Positions 22,873 to 34,248 of a stretch of 37,058 nt of DNA are shown piece after piece (within the stretch, counting starts at the first letter, position 1; each line of letters starts with the position of its first letter). The DNA comes from Emmonsiellopsis sp. PD_33 (taxonomy: Eukaryota; Ascomycota; Eurotiomycetes; Onygenales; Ajellomycetaceae), in contig JANTQF010000345.1 in assembly GCA_032988165.1 (NCBI GenBank), positions 1-37,058 of the forward strand, written 5' to 3'. Below the pieces are notes generated by a model. That model was not told where the DNA came from. It did no database searches and was given only the letters and a program-made list of their open reading frames with translations. The translations under genes and the position numbers were made by a program.

Positions 22873-25084
22873 ATGTGGAACGACGAAGACAACAACCCCT
22901 ACGGCTCTTTTGACCGCCACTCCAGCGCCATTACGGATCCATTTCACGCCGAGCCTGGCTCCCCAAGTATGCATACCTTGCTGTTTTCCTCGTCTTGTTC
23001 GTCGATTCCCGCTGACATGTGCCCAATCAGCCGTCGAAGCCCCCTCCACCCCGCTGTCGTCACAGTCCTCCCTAGACCAGCCCCCGGACTATGTCTCCCG
23101 AGTAGAAAGCTCGATCAACGAGGACGAAGATCATGGGGATACGGAAAACTATGCCGCTGCTGGGGATAGCCAGGGCTATCAGCCCAAGAAAGGCGTGTAT
23201 CAGAGTCGAATAGAGCAGATCCTCTCCGAGAACCCAGACCTCCCAATCCTGATAACCCATGCGGGCAAAAACCACGAGAGCGGAGGGAGCTTTATTGTCT
23301 ACACAATACGGACCGGGGTATGTTGCGGCAATCCACACGATGTATGCGCTTTGATATCTAACCTTCTTCAGGATCTGGAAGTCCGTCGCAGATACTCCGA
23401 ATTTAACTCGTTGCGCGCCACTCTCGTTAATCTCCATCCTACACTCATCGTCCCTCCCATACCTGAGAAACATACAATGGCCGATTATGCCGCGAAGCCA
23501 ACCAAGGCCAAGGAAGATACCTCCATTATTGACTTGCGAAAGCGTATGCTTGGCGTTTTCCTAAATCGATGCAGGAGAATGCGGGAAATCAGAGAGGACG
23601 GAGTATGGTGGAGATTTCTAGATCCAAATGCAAGCTGGGTCAGTGAACATATACAAACGATTTCCGTCGCATAAACGCTCATACTAATTTCCTACAGACC
23701 GAAGTACTCCACTCCCATCCCGCCTCGTCTGTTCCCAAGAATAACCTAAAGGCACCACCACTCGATCCAGCAAACCCAAAACCCGCACATGCCTGGCTTC
23801 CTGTACCTTCATCGTCAGCAAAGCTGAAGTCCGCCTCGTCAGGGGTTCCCTCATCTCCTGAAGGCGCTGCGTCCCAATCGCCCCCTGGAGTAAACCAGTT
23901 CCTTAGCCGGTTTCCCCCAACATCACGCAACCTGAGCGAGGAGGACCTAGATCCCTACTTTCTAAACTTTGAGGCGTCAACCCGTGAACTTGAATTATTA
24001 CTGCAAGGAAATATTGAAAAAGTCAACCGCCGCACATTGACGCATTTATCCTCGCTATCCGCTGACCTAATGGAGCTTGGGGCTCGTTATAATGGATTCT
24101 CTCTCTCTGAGCCCTCCACCACCGTAGCCGCTGCTATTGAGCGGGTGGGGCAAGCAGCGGACACATCCTATATTGGGACGGAGGAGCTTTCTTCCACGCT
24201 GGGTGCAACATTTGCCGAACCAATGAGAGAAAGTGCACAGTTTGCCGGGGTTGTCCGCAGCGTTCTTCGTTACCGTGTATTGAAGCGGATCCAGCAGGAG
24301 ATGACACGGGATGAGCTCAGCAAGAAGAAGACGCTGTTGGACTCGCTAGAGCGAAGTGAGCTCGAGGCTAAAAGGATCGAGCAGTATCTTAATCGCACCA
24401 GCAGCCCTACTACCAAACCCCAAAGGTCAGTATCGGACTCGTCTGCAGCGAGCAATGCGGAAGGTGGAGCTGAGAGCGGCCGGACAAGCACCGAAGACAC
24501 CGCCTCTATTGATTCCGACTTCCCAACGCATGGCGCTACCTCACACCCATCTGCGTCGCAGGGACTTCCCCAGAGAGCAGCAGACCAGTCTCCGTCCACA
24601 TCGCCTAGCCACCGCAAAAGCCCCAGCGGCAACTTTGTCACGAACAAGATATTTGGCCGCATCAGCCATGCAGTGCATGGATTTGTGGACGTGGATCCCG
24701 AGCGGACTCGACGAGACCAAATTGGGAAAACAAAGGAGAGCCTGCTGCAGGTTAGTTTAGCAATGTATATACAAAATCAGAAACCAAAGCTAACAATACG
24801 GATCATATGCAGTTGGAACAAGCTTTGGAAGTATCGGAAAAGGATGTCAAGGACGCAAGTGCAGGCGTCTTGCAGGATCTGAAGCGGTTCCAGGGCGAGA
24901 AGGAAGACGACCTACGGCGGTATATGGTATGTGCTCTCCCTCTTGTCTAGTTTTATATGTCCGCAGCAGCTCTGACGTGCAGTTGTAGGTATCGTATGCT
25001 CGTTGCCATCTTGACTGGGCGCGGAAGAATTTAGAAACATGGACGGAGGCAAAAGAGGAGGTGGATAAGATTGTAATCCACTGA
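22873..25084 (+). CDS. SNX41: Sorting nexin-41 (PX-BAR)
   Basis: Endosomal sorting nexin that binds phosphatidylinositol 3-phosphate, working with Snx4/Atg20-type partners in retrieval from endosomes and in selective autophagy. Six exons: 22873-22966, 23031-23317, 23372-23638, 23698-24750, 24813-24926, 24989-25084; 1,911 nt, 636 aa, as expected for the fungal family. The start MWNDEDNNPYGSFD is the family's typical N-terminus. The PX domain spans about residues 80-215: FIVYTIRTG-DLEVRRRYSEF carries the lipid-binding RRYSEF motif across the intron at 23318-23371, then PPIPEKH and FLNRCRRM. The C-terminal half is the helical BAR-like region, interrupted by a Ser/Thr-rich insert (residues about 420-520) and ending with the ARKNLETWTEAKEEVDKIV helix. 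Introns are 54-64 bp with good signals. Confidence 0.93.
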
Positions 25085-26410
25085 AGTCGAGGATTCACAG
25101 TACTACGATTATTGTTATGAAAAAGGATACGCTGTAACTTTTTACGATGATTTTACCTAGCTATCATTAACCCTGGCCTTGTTGATGGGATGGATAGCCA
25201 CGCATGTAATGGCAGGAGTCTCAGTTGAATGTAATACAATCATGATGAAAGACAATGCTTGACCTGTTGATGACGTGGGACTGTTTCCAAATATCAGAAA
25301 ATGAATCAAAGATACACAATTCTCTAACCATGACTATGTTTTGCTTTGCACAAAGAAATAATTATATCATTAGGCAACACTGGTGCCTTCAAATCACAAA
25401 CTCCTGAAGCTGTCAATGGGCACAACAAACATACAGAAGCTGTAGATAGCAAGCAATGTACCCTGATTGCTCTTTTGTATAGAATATGTATGTAGTATTT
25501 AGAGGTTTGTCTATATTCTCATAGTTTAGCCCAACGCCTTACAGGAGCTGCCGTGGTAATACGCGCTGTGTGTGCGGCGTAGGAAAATTCGGCGTGTACC
25601 AGCCATGTACCGTACGAGAGACTAGCGGGCATCCCCAGCGCGGAGGTGTGTACGGTACGGTACGTAAGGTAACCACCGCCATCCCACAACCAACAACGGC
25701 CATGTCTCTGGCTTCAACTCGCCTCACTCACCTCAACCACCAGCCAGCCAGTCCAGTCCAGCCCAGCCCACATCTCCGGCGACTGCAAGCTCTGCATTGT
25801 CTGTCTGCGCGTCGGCTCTGCTGGCTCTCGCTCGCCGCACCCGCTGTCTTTGTCTGCTGTCATGAGGAACTAGCAGCGTGACGCCGCCTAGTGCTCGCTA
25901 TTTGCTTAGTAGTTACATGCACCGCCGCCTATCACCAGCACCACCACCACCACCAACCAACCCCCAGACGCCTCGCTCGCCCTCGTGTCCGCCATCCTCC
26001 CGTCACCGCTGCTATTCCCCTGCTTCTGAGCCCGAGCTGCCACTGCAGGTGGTCAGCTCACTTTCACCACGTCTTCTTCAAAGAGACGCAAGGTTGCAGA
26101 GCGCAAAGCTGGAGGCCGTCTCGACCACCACCACTCTTCCACCTCCGCCTCTACCTCCACCTCCGGCCTAGGGAGGCGTCAGAGCAACAATATTATCCAT
26201 CCCTCTGCCTCGACGCCCACTGGTCCCACTCGCTCAGAGCCCAGCCCCGCCATCTCGTCTGCTGCTCCACGATATATCCCTCCCCACCTGCAGCACGAAG
26301 TCCGTCGAAAGCGCTCCCGCCGTAAATCCAAACGTCGACCTCTGCTTCCGAACTCTCCTAGTGCTGCCTACGCTGACCTCAGCTTGAACAGCGACGACGC
26401 GGCCTCAGAT
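25085..26410. other. Intergenic and leader of the ubiquitin protease gene
   Basis: The first 450 bp are AT-rich 3' flank of SNX41. From 25680 the DNA is C-rich with CAC/CCA repeats. The frame of the downstream gene is open from about 26029 with protein-like content (SSKRRKVAERKAGGRLDHHH, APRYIPPHLQHEVRRKRSRR) but without an ATG, and a possible acceptor (cactgcag) lies near 26050. A 5' exon may exist here; see findings. Confidence 0.5.
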
Positions 26411-29400
26411 ATGTCTGCGTCGGACCCCTCTCAGGACTCGCCCATGGCGGATACCGCTTCGGAAAATGGTCGACAAGACCTCCAGTCGACCCCCGCCACA
26501 AAACGACCCGCGGCAGAAATGGGTGGGGATGACCGTCAGCCCCTGGATGTCGAGATGCGGACAGATGCATCCCCCGCCAGTGAGGATAAGGAGTCGTCAG
26601 ACAACGGCCCGAAGAACAAGAAGCAAACGGACTGGCCAACGAGACAGCGTCGGGCCGTCTCTGTGGACATGGTTGGCCAGGAGGATAATAAAACTGAAGC
26701 GAAGGATGACAGCAGCAAGTCCTCGTCGGAGGACACGACTAGCTCGTCTTCAGATAGCGTTTACCCTACCCCATCCAGCATGTCGACATACACTGCCTCT
26801 GTACACGATAGCACCAAGTCCCGAGCCTCGTCCTGTGCCAGCCATGACATCCCACCGATCGATGAACAGGTTGCCACTGTTACAAGGCTGCTTATGCAGC
26901 CGCTCAAGGAAAAGCAAAAGGGGTATGTGGTTTCCGCCAACTGGCTAAACCGCGTCCTCTCGAGAAGCTCCAAGGGGCCGCCTGGTCGGGAAAAACCCGA
27001 CAAAACCGCTTCTGAGGGAGAAATTGGCCCAGTAGACAATTCAGATCTCGTTTTGGTTACAGACCCCTCCACTTTGTACAAAGATGAAACCGGCGAACCC
27101 TTCGTCCCCTTACGCCCTGGTCTCCAAATGGGGGAAGACTATGAGGTCCTCCCTGCGGACGCCTGGGAGTTGATTATGAAATGGTATGGGCTTTCTCGAG
27201 ACTCCCCTTCGATTGTTCGATATGCCCATAATACGAATACCATTGGAACTACGGAAAACTTCCAGTATGAGCTTAATCCGCCCATTTTCACCATCCTAAA
27301 GCTGCCGAACCCGTCAGAGAGTCAGACACAGATTGTCCAGGAAAAGGCCCGTGCTCCTATAAAGACCTTGGCTAGTAGGCATACTCCATTCCAGCAGTGG
27401 TTGCGAAACGCCAAAACCCTTGCGGGTATCGAAATGTCTACAAAAGTTCGCGTGTGGAGAATCCTTGAAGGGCTAAGCAGTACAGCCACGTCCGGCATCA
27501 TCACTCCAGCTGCATCTAGAAGTGCTTCTCCGGCCCCTGGTGCCACGTTGACTGCCAGTGCCGGTAATACTTTCCTATTGGACGTCAACAGGTTCGTTGC
27601 CCTCGTCGAAGGGTCTCAGCGTGAAGTTCTGGAAACCAAAGATCAAACCGCCAACCCAAAGTACAACGGCGGCAGTAACACTCTGCACCTTGCTGGCCTT
27701 GGAGATGACGCAGTTATTGTGCTAGAGGAACAAGTCGGCGGCCCAGGAGGCGGAGAGTGGATTTCCGACTTCTCCGGCAAGGGCTCGAATAGACTTACCG
27801 TTGCCGCAGCTAAGGCCGGGCTGCAAAACAAAGCCAAGGGCAAGGCTCCCACTACCAGCGGACGAGCGTCACCGGCTGCCGGGTCTATTACTCGCGGAAG
27901 GCAGCGCAAGGATGGCCGGTCCCGCGGAGTTACTGGCCTGAGTAACCTTGGAAATAGCTGTTATATGAATTCTGCGTTACAGTGTGTTCGAAGTGTGGAG
28001 GAGCTTACCCAATATTTCCTCCGTAAGTTGGACTCTGTTTGCGTAAATCATAGTGATCATACTGACTATTGTGAAATAGAGGACGAATATAAAAAGGACC
28101 TGAATCCCAGCAACCCCCTTTCTCACGATGGAAATGTAGCAAAAGCTTATGCCAATCTGCTCCATCAGTTGTTTGATGAAAATGGAGTGTCTTCCTTCCC
28201 CCCTCGACAATTCAAACAGACCGTTGGACGCTATGGACCTGCGTTTTCTGGTTATGGCCAGCAAGACTCTCAGGAGTTTGTCCTCTTTCTCTTAGACGGC
28301 CTGCAGGAGGACTTGAACAGAATCCAAAAGAAACCATATATTGAGAAGCCAGATTCGACCGATGAGATGGTTGGAAACCCCGAAGCCCTAAAGGAATTCG
28401 CGGATAAGTGCTGGGACATCTACAAGGCACGAAACGATTCCGTGGTTACCGACCTTTTCGCCGGCATGTACAAGTCCACGGTGGTTTGTCCAGTCTGCGA
28501 CAAGGTCAGCATTATTTTCGATCCGTTTAGCAACCTGACGCTGCAACTCCCCATCGAGAATCTTTGGAGCAAAGAGATATTCTTCTTCCCACTCCACGAC
28601 CGTCCTGTTCGTGTGGATGTAGACATTGACAAAAACGCCACCGTCAAGGCATTGAAAGAATACGTTGGCAAGAGGGTTGGTGTTGACGCGAGTAGACTGG
28701 TCATGGCGGAGATCTACAAGCAAAAGTTCTATAAGATGTTCGACAATACATCCAGTATCGCAGATTGTCAAATTGCTGGGTCGGATGATATTGGTGTCTT
28801 CGAGGTCGAGTCGGTTCCTACAAGTTATGACCCTGACAAGCCAGCTAAGCGATCAACCTACTCCAGCCTTGTTTTTACCAGCAGCATAAACAGCGAAGAA
28901 GTTCCTTCGTTCGACTCTCCAAAGTCAGACCGGATGCTCATCCCTATTTTCAACCGTGTCCTCAAACCCATCGGCGCGAGAAATACTCGCCAGCTGTTTG
29001 GGGCTCCTTCCTATACTATTATCACTCGGGAAGAAGCCTTTGATTATGATAGTATACTCCGCAAGGTTCTCCGGAATTCGGCCAACCTCACCACACGGGA
29101 CATCCTTCGAGAGGACGAACAGGACGTCACAATGAACTCCAGCGCCGCTGAGGACTCAGACATTGTCGTTACCAATGACGACGACTTTGACTCTTCTGAC
29201 CCGAAAATAAAAGTGTCGTCGGTCGATAGCGAAGACGGCCTGGTTGACGTGTCCATGCGGGATGTTGGCGACGCTTCAACTCAGAATAAAACGGCTGCCA
29301 AGGTCGATCCTTCGATTCCTAAGGTTCTTCGGCCTGGAAGCTTCATTCCCCCCATGCTTCGTAATCTATTCGATATGAAAGTTATGAGATCAACGGATGT

Positions 29401-31107
29401 CGTTCCTACTGGGTTCTCTTCAATTGACGAGAACAAAGAGTTCCCATTGATGTCTCTCCGCCTGCCAAAGGCAGGCAAGCGAGTGGGTACAAAGAAGAAG
29501 CCGGCACCATTCCCTAGTAGGGAAAGCAGCCCTGCCAGCAGCGATGATGAACTCAGTCGTCCTGCTGGCCGTGTTGAAATCAGCCGTTCACAGGTCAACG
29601 ATTCTGATGATTCCGGCTCTCATAAGACCAACGATGATAGCGCTACAGAAAGCGGTTCGGATACATATCCTACGTCCTCGATGCTTAACCCCACCGCACG
29701 CCGGAAACCTAAGCCACAGGCTCGACAAGCCCCCAAGGTCAAAATCCCATTGATCCGCGCTGGAGAAGGTATTGTCCTCGATTGGAATGAAGAAGCTTTT
29801 GACGCTATTTTCGGTGGCGACCCTCATGAAGAAGATGCCTTGCGAGGTTCTCCAACATGGTTGAGTATCGACTGCATTCCGGATCCCGAACTCACCAAAA
29901 AACGACAATTGCGCCAAACTAGGAAAAAGAGAGGCATCAGTCTTGACGAATGCCTTGACGAGTTTGGCAAGGAGGAGATTCTCTCTGAAAACGATGCTTG
30001 GTACTGCCCTCGCTGCAAAGAGCACCGCCGCGCTTCCAAGAAGTTCGAGCTTTGGAAATGCCCTGATATCCTGGTGATGCACCTGAAGCGATTCAGCGCC
30101 AACAGAGGCTTCAGGGATAAGATCGACGCTCTCGTCGACTTCCCTATCGAGCTAGATATGACGGGTAGGGTACAGATGCCTGACGACGGGAAGAGCATGC
30201 AGTACGATCTGATCGCCGTCGATAATCACTATGGTGGTCTTGGTGGTGGTCATTATACTGCTTTTGCCAAAAACTTTGTCGATGACTGCTGGTATGAATA
30301 CAATGGTAAGTCTATTTTCTCTGCTAACTCGCTAGCAACCTATTTTTTTGCTAACACTCCCTAGATTCCCACGTCTCCAAGAAAGGTGACCCATCCAGCG
30401 TTGTCACCCCTGCAGCATATCTCCTATTCTATCGTCGTCGGTCAGATGTCCCTTTAGGCGGAGAGTATCTGGCAAGCGTTACCGAGTCGGCAAACAACCG
30501 AGACATGGCCGACTCTGATTCCCAAGAAGACTCCCGTACGCAGTCTCCTTCGGGGGAAGGCCGGCGCCTCGGCGGCTCCTCCCGCAATGGGTCGTCGAGC
30601 GCTTTAACCGGAGCCGCAGCAACTCACCAAGCGGGAGATGGTGGTTTGCAGGGCGGAGTCCAGAGGGATGATGATGATTTGCCTGGATACTCGGAACCCA
30701 ACCCCCTAGACAGCATGGATATGGATGATGAAGGGTATGGCGCAGCATATGGTCCAGAGATTCCCTACTCCAATTTTCCCTTGTGGTCATTTGACCGTTC
30801 CGAGGAACCCCACGGCCCGTTGTCAGCTCCTCCTGGCTCCTTTTACGATGGAGACGAAGATCTTGACGACAATGCGAGCAACAAGGCAGTTGGGGGCGGA
30901 GACATGAGCGATTCGGAATCTCGGCTAGCCACTCTGAATGATTCCGAAGACCAAAGCAGCGAGTTCAGAACCATGGTGTTCGATACCGATCAAACAGTCC
31001 AGAAAATCATCCAACCACCAGAGATGGACGACGACGATGATGAAATCCCAGTGGTGGAGCTTCGCGTGCTGGATGACGACCAGCCAGTGTCTTCACAGCC
31101 AAACTAA
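26411..31107 (+). CDS. UBP12: Ubiquitin C-terminal hydrolase (DUSP-USP, Ubp12-like)
   Basis: Deubiquitinating cysteine protease related to yeast Ubp12 and animal USP4/11/15. Exons 26411-28022, 28080-30305 and 30365-31107; 4,581 nt, 1,526 aa from the ATG at 26411 (MSASDPSQ). Order: Ser/Asp-rich disordered start; DUSP domain about residues 150-270 (GYVVSANWLNRVLSRS, DYEVLPADAWELIMKWYGLS); USP catalytic core with the Cys box GLSNLGNSCYMNSALQC near 510, QQDSQEFVLFLLDGLQEDLN, zinc-binding CPVC and CPRC pairs, and the His box GGHYTAFAKN followed by CWYEYND near 1,260. A Ser/Asp-rich insert splits the core, as in the family. The tail is acidic and disordered. The 57-bp intron at 28023-28079 (GTAAGT...AATAG) is in frame and stop-free; removing it gives the normal YFLQDEYKKDLNPSNPL. 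Another 59-bp intron precedes DSHVSKKGDP. Confidence 0.93.
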
Positions 31108-32040
31108 CGGATTCTATTTTGCTAGTTGGCTATCCCAGCGGACTAATTGATTGAGTGGTCGATTGTATCAGGGCTGAAAAAAGTTCATTTGTCATGTCAT
31201 GGTAATTGGTGTACTTATTATTGCTTCTTGTCCCTTTTTTTGTTACTACATGTCCCTTCCCTCACCCACTGCCTCTGCTGCACACGTCACATACAAACGT
31301 ACCGCCGCAAAAAGACGCAAGGAGGAAGAGGAGGACTAACTTAGAGGATCCGGCTGGTTGGGGGCTTTTCAACTTCATTTCTTTGCGCTTTTGGTATCCA
31401 TTTCTGTTTTTTTCATACACGGTTTAACTTTTACCTTATTCATTTTCCGGCTCTTACCACAGAACCCATTCTTTTTTTTTCTCTTTCTATAAAGGATCGT
31501 TGAAAACAAAACACATACATATATCATTGCATGCAGCATTGTCATTATTATCATCATCATGATGGCTCCCACGGCAAACTATCAATGCGCGTGGGAAGAA
31601 CATACATTGGCGTTAGATTTACACACAGGCTGGGCTTTTTCTTCTTACTCGATCTTACATATATTCCTTCTCGTTTTGTTCCGTTCCATCCGCTGCGGGT
31701 GGGATCTTCACCTTTATTCAACTATGTCGGTGTGTAGGGCAAAAAAAAAGGGGGGTTGGAAAATTGAAACCCAAAATCTTTCTTCCGAACAGAACTCCTT
31801 TTTCTTAATGATGTGAAAGCATAGAATCAATCGAACCGCTGATATTAAACAAATCCAGTTAGATGTGAGTACATGTATGTATGAGTATACTATTTATTTT
31901 TTCGCCGGTGGCCATCCCTATTTGAACACATGTGAGCCCATCACCATGCCGAAATCCCACACTCAACGCAGTCTATAGGTAGCGACAAATGTCTATAATC
32001 AAAAATTTGAACTGTTGATATAAAACCTAAAGTTTCAAAC
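31108..32040. other. Intergenic, AT-rich
   Basis: 3' flank of the ubiquitin protease gene with T-rich and pyrimidine-rich runs (31230-31260, 31375-31490) and an A/G tract at 31741-31755. The short frames across it look random. It marks the boundary between housekeeping genes and the introner-rich region. Confidence 0.5.
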
Positions 32041-33134
32041 CTATCCATCCATGCTCTCCACAAGCTCCCATGTCAACCTACTAATTTCATTGTCTGTGTC
32101 TGGCATGTTCTTTTTGACCCAGTCTAACTCTTGATAAATTCTCTCCTTCTCCTCCTTTAGTTCCCATGCCTTGGCTCTTAGACTTGCCACCAACTCCTCT
32201 ATTTCTGCTTTTCAGGCCTCTTGTATGGAGGTTGGCTAGTTCGACGTTGCTCCATCTGCAGCCTTCCTCCGGATTTCCTTTCTTGTTTCCCTGTTCTTGA
32301 TCCCTTTGGCCCAGGATCTCTGCTTGGGACATGGTCCCTCTCCCATCCACATCCTGTATTCCCATTCAGTTTGACAGGTCCGGAGTCTTCTTCAGCAGCC
32401 CTCTGTACCACGGAAGACCCAGTTGCTCTATCTCATTCTCTTCCAGTTCTAGAGGAAAGACAGGTTGCTCCTATGCTCTTGTGCTCTTGTAAGTGGGTGC
32501 TTACTGCACCCAGAGCCCTCTGTCTTTGGAGTTGGCTTGAACTAGTAGTAGTATTCATTAGCAATAGAAATAAATGATCAATTTAATTTGTTAATATTAC
32601 CTTAACTTTTTTCACATGATGGCAGGGCCAGGGACAATGTGGTGGAGGGGGAGGGGGAGGCAGAGGATAGTAGAAATTTGGTGCATATGGGTACTGATAT
32701 GGGCATGCATACAGGCCTGCCAGCAGAGACAGAGGTGGAGGAGGGAGACTGACACACTGTGCAGTGGGGTGGGGGGCAGCAGAAGTCTCTTCAAAGATTG
32801 GGATGGAATGGGAGTCAACTGGTATTGGCTCTTTTACTACACTCAATCTGTCAGTGATGTCCTAGGATTTCAGGGGATGGATATAGACTCTCTTTGAGGA
32901 GAGGGGGGGGGAGGAAAGGAGGAGAGGAGGATGTGTAGGAGAGATAACACAAACATGAGATGCTGGTTAGAGGAGAGGAGGGGGCACATGCCACAGGAGC
33001 TATGTATTGCTTGTAGAGATGAAATAGGGCTGCATTATAATCAGCCACTATACTCAAAGTGTTAATGATATCCTAAGATTTCAGGGGATGGATGACTTAC
33101 TATTAGTGGAGAGGGAGGATGGTGGTAGCATCAT
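32041..33134 (-). CDS. Proline-rich / coiled-coil protein, module C (multi-intron)
   Basis: Unrecognised family. Model from the minus strand: exons 33134-33101, 33047-32889, 32836-32601, 32541-32505, 32448-32419, 32207-32041 (663 nt, 220 aa, phases agree). Early exons are Pro/Ser-rich (SSSPPFLPPPLL, LPPPPPPPHCPWPC) and carry a YACPYQYPYAPNFYYPL stretch; then comes a basic knot, HHVKKVK. The last exons give a continuous heptad helix, KLEENEIEQL joined to AEIEELVASLRAKAWELKEE. The junction at 32419/32207 uses a weak donor (GTCTTC); without it the protein would stop at 32366 after 182 aa. The introns at 33100-33048 and 32888-32837 belong to the repeated intron family. Two related 5' mini-exons (upstream of 33295 and 33233-33200) no longer connect in frame, so the gene may be partly decayed. 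Paralogue of the module at 33338-33875. Confidence 0.45.
32837..32888 (-). repeat. Introner-like intron copy C4 (altered donor)
   Basis: Contains TATATCCATCCCCTG, AAATCCTAGGACATCACTGA and a TTGAGTGTAG end, matching the family. The family donor GTAAGTCTAT is changed to GAGTCTAT; GTCTAT at 32888 is the nearest usable donor and keeps the frame (phase 1). Confidence 0.75.
33048..33100 (-). repeat. Introner-like intron copy C3
   Basis: 53 bp. GTAAGTCATCCATCCCCTG, AAATCTTAGGATATCATTAA, then TTTGAGTATAG. Donor and acceptor canonical, phase 1. Confidence 0.8.
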
Positions 33135-33145
33135 GTTTGGATTCA

Positions 33146-33199
33146 CTATACTCAATATATTAGTAATGTCCTAGGATTTCAGGGGATGGATAGGCTTAC
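33146..33199 (-). repeat. Introner-like intron copy C2
   Basis: 54 bp. GTAAGCCTATCCATCCCCTG, AAATCCTAGGACATTACTAA, then ATTGAGTATAG. Near-identical to copies C3, C4 and B1. Confidence 0.82.
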
Positions 33200-33233
33200 T
33201 CTTGGTGGAGAGGGAGGTAGGGAGGAGGAGCTA

Positions 33234-33294
33234 CTATACTCAACATGTCAGTAACATCTTAGGAACTATTTCAGTGGATGGATAGTATACTCAC
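33234..33294 (-). repeat. Introner-like intron copy C1 (variant alpha)
   Basis: 61 bp. GTGAGTATACTATCCATCCA, CTGAAATAGTTCCTAAGATG, then TTACTGACATGTTGAGTATAG in its 3' part. Closely matches the copy at 34680-34737 and shares the TATCCATCC, CTGAAAT and TTGAGTATAG blocks with the other copies. The flanking mini-exons also match those at 34738-34776 and 34650-34679. Confidence 0.82.
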
Positions 33295-33337
33295 CAGTGG
33301 CCAGAGGGGGAGGAAGGAGAAAAAAAAACACCCAATC

Positions 33338-33875
33338 TCACTTGTGCTGAAGCACTATCAGTTCCCTTGAGATTACTGATATAATATAGTCAACATTAGA
33401 AATTTTAGCCTCATTTTCCTCCAGCTGCACCTTCACCTTCCAGTGTTCCTCCCTCAGCATCACACATTCCTCCTTTATCTTGCTCAGTCTCTCAACCAAC
33501 TCAGCTTTCCTAGCCACTTGTGCTGATGTAAGTGATTTCAAATCAATAATCATGGGCTTCTTATCTTTTGTTAGCAATAGGACTAAACTGTAACTGACTT
33601 TGCAAATATTACCTTGGTCTTCTTGTTCTTGTGGATCTTTGGCTGGTACTTTGGCCGCGGGAGGTGAGGACGCGGACAGGGTGGTAGTGATGGACAAGGG
33701 GAAGGAGCTTTGTCCTTATCTTTGATATCCACTATAATCAATGTGTCAGTGATGTCCTAGAATTTCTGGGGATGGATATAGACTTACTAGAGGAGGAGAT
33801 GGAGGGGGGAGGCGACGGTTGCTTCGAAGACAGAGAGGGCGGAGGCAAGGTCATCTTGATGTTCACTATGCTCAT
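33338..33875 (-). CDS. Proline-rich / coiled-coil protein, module B (three exons)
   Basis: Unrecognised family. Exons 33875-33788, 33731-33613 and 33559-33338 give 429 nt and 142 aa. The first two exons are Pro/Ser-rich (MTLPPPSLSSKQPSPPPSIS; PSLPPCPRPHLPRPKYQPKI) and end in a basic HKNKKTK. The third exon is one long charged helix with heptads (ARKAELVERLSKIKEECVML, EEHWKVKVQLEENEAKISNV). Intron 1 (33787-33732, 56 bp) belongs to the repeated intron family. Intron 2 (33612-33560) starts GTAATATT and has a CTATTGCTAA branch region, as does the matching intron of module C at 32600. Exon phases (1 then 0) are the same in both modules. An upstream in-frame Met at 33977 would add a Phe-rich stretch and is less likely. 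Confidence 0.55.
33732..33787 (-). repeat. Introner-like intron copy B1
   Basis: 56 bp. GTAAGTCTATATCCATCCCC, AGAAATTCTAGGACATCACT, then GACACATTGATTATAG. Canonical ends, CTGAC branch site 15-20 bases before the acceptor, phase 1. Confidence 0.82.
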
Positions 33876-34000
33876 GCCGTACCCCCTTCGAAAAAACATA
33901 GCTACCAGCTGTGGAAACAAGCGATGGTTTAAACCATGGCGAGAAGAAAAAAAAAAGAAAAAATACAATAAAAACATATCAAGCGCGCCTAGGGGACGGA

Positions 34001-34167
34001 CCCGACTGGGGGAACGTCGCGCAATGGGAAATAATCAAGATGGACCCAACTGGGGGAACATCGCACAATGGGAAATAATCAACCTGTAGAAAACCAAAGC
34101 AAGAGAAAGAAAACAGGAGTGCTCTCTGGTACCTGACTAGGGGGGAATGTTGCGCAACGGGAGATAA
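34001..34167. repeat. 44-bp tandem repeat with a diverged third copy
   Basis: Units start at 34001 and 34045 (period 44) and share actgggggaacrtcgc, caatgggaaataatcaa. A diverged copy (gaatgttgcgcaacgggaga) lies at about 34134-34167, and a fragment (gactgggggaacat) lies at 36054. It sits upstream of the module B start on the minus strand. Confidence 0.7.
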
Positions 34168-34248
34168 AGGCAAATGGGTGTAGGGTTTGCAGAGGGCGTT
34201 GAGACAATCAGTAGGTCTGCTACCAGTGGCATAGAGGCAATTGGCATT

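Noticed and set aside
25878..26325. Two overlapping Pro/His-rich frames before the ubiquitin protease
   Set aside because: Both come from CCA/CAC-type low complexity in the leader; the frame continuous with the protease is the only one with meaningful continuation.
32583..32897. + strand frame rich in Gly/Arg/Trp opposite module C
   Set aside because: It mirrors the proline-rich exon on the minus strand, where splice signals and paralogy support the gene.
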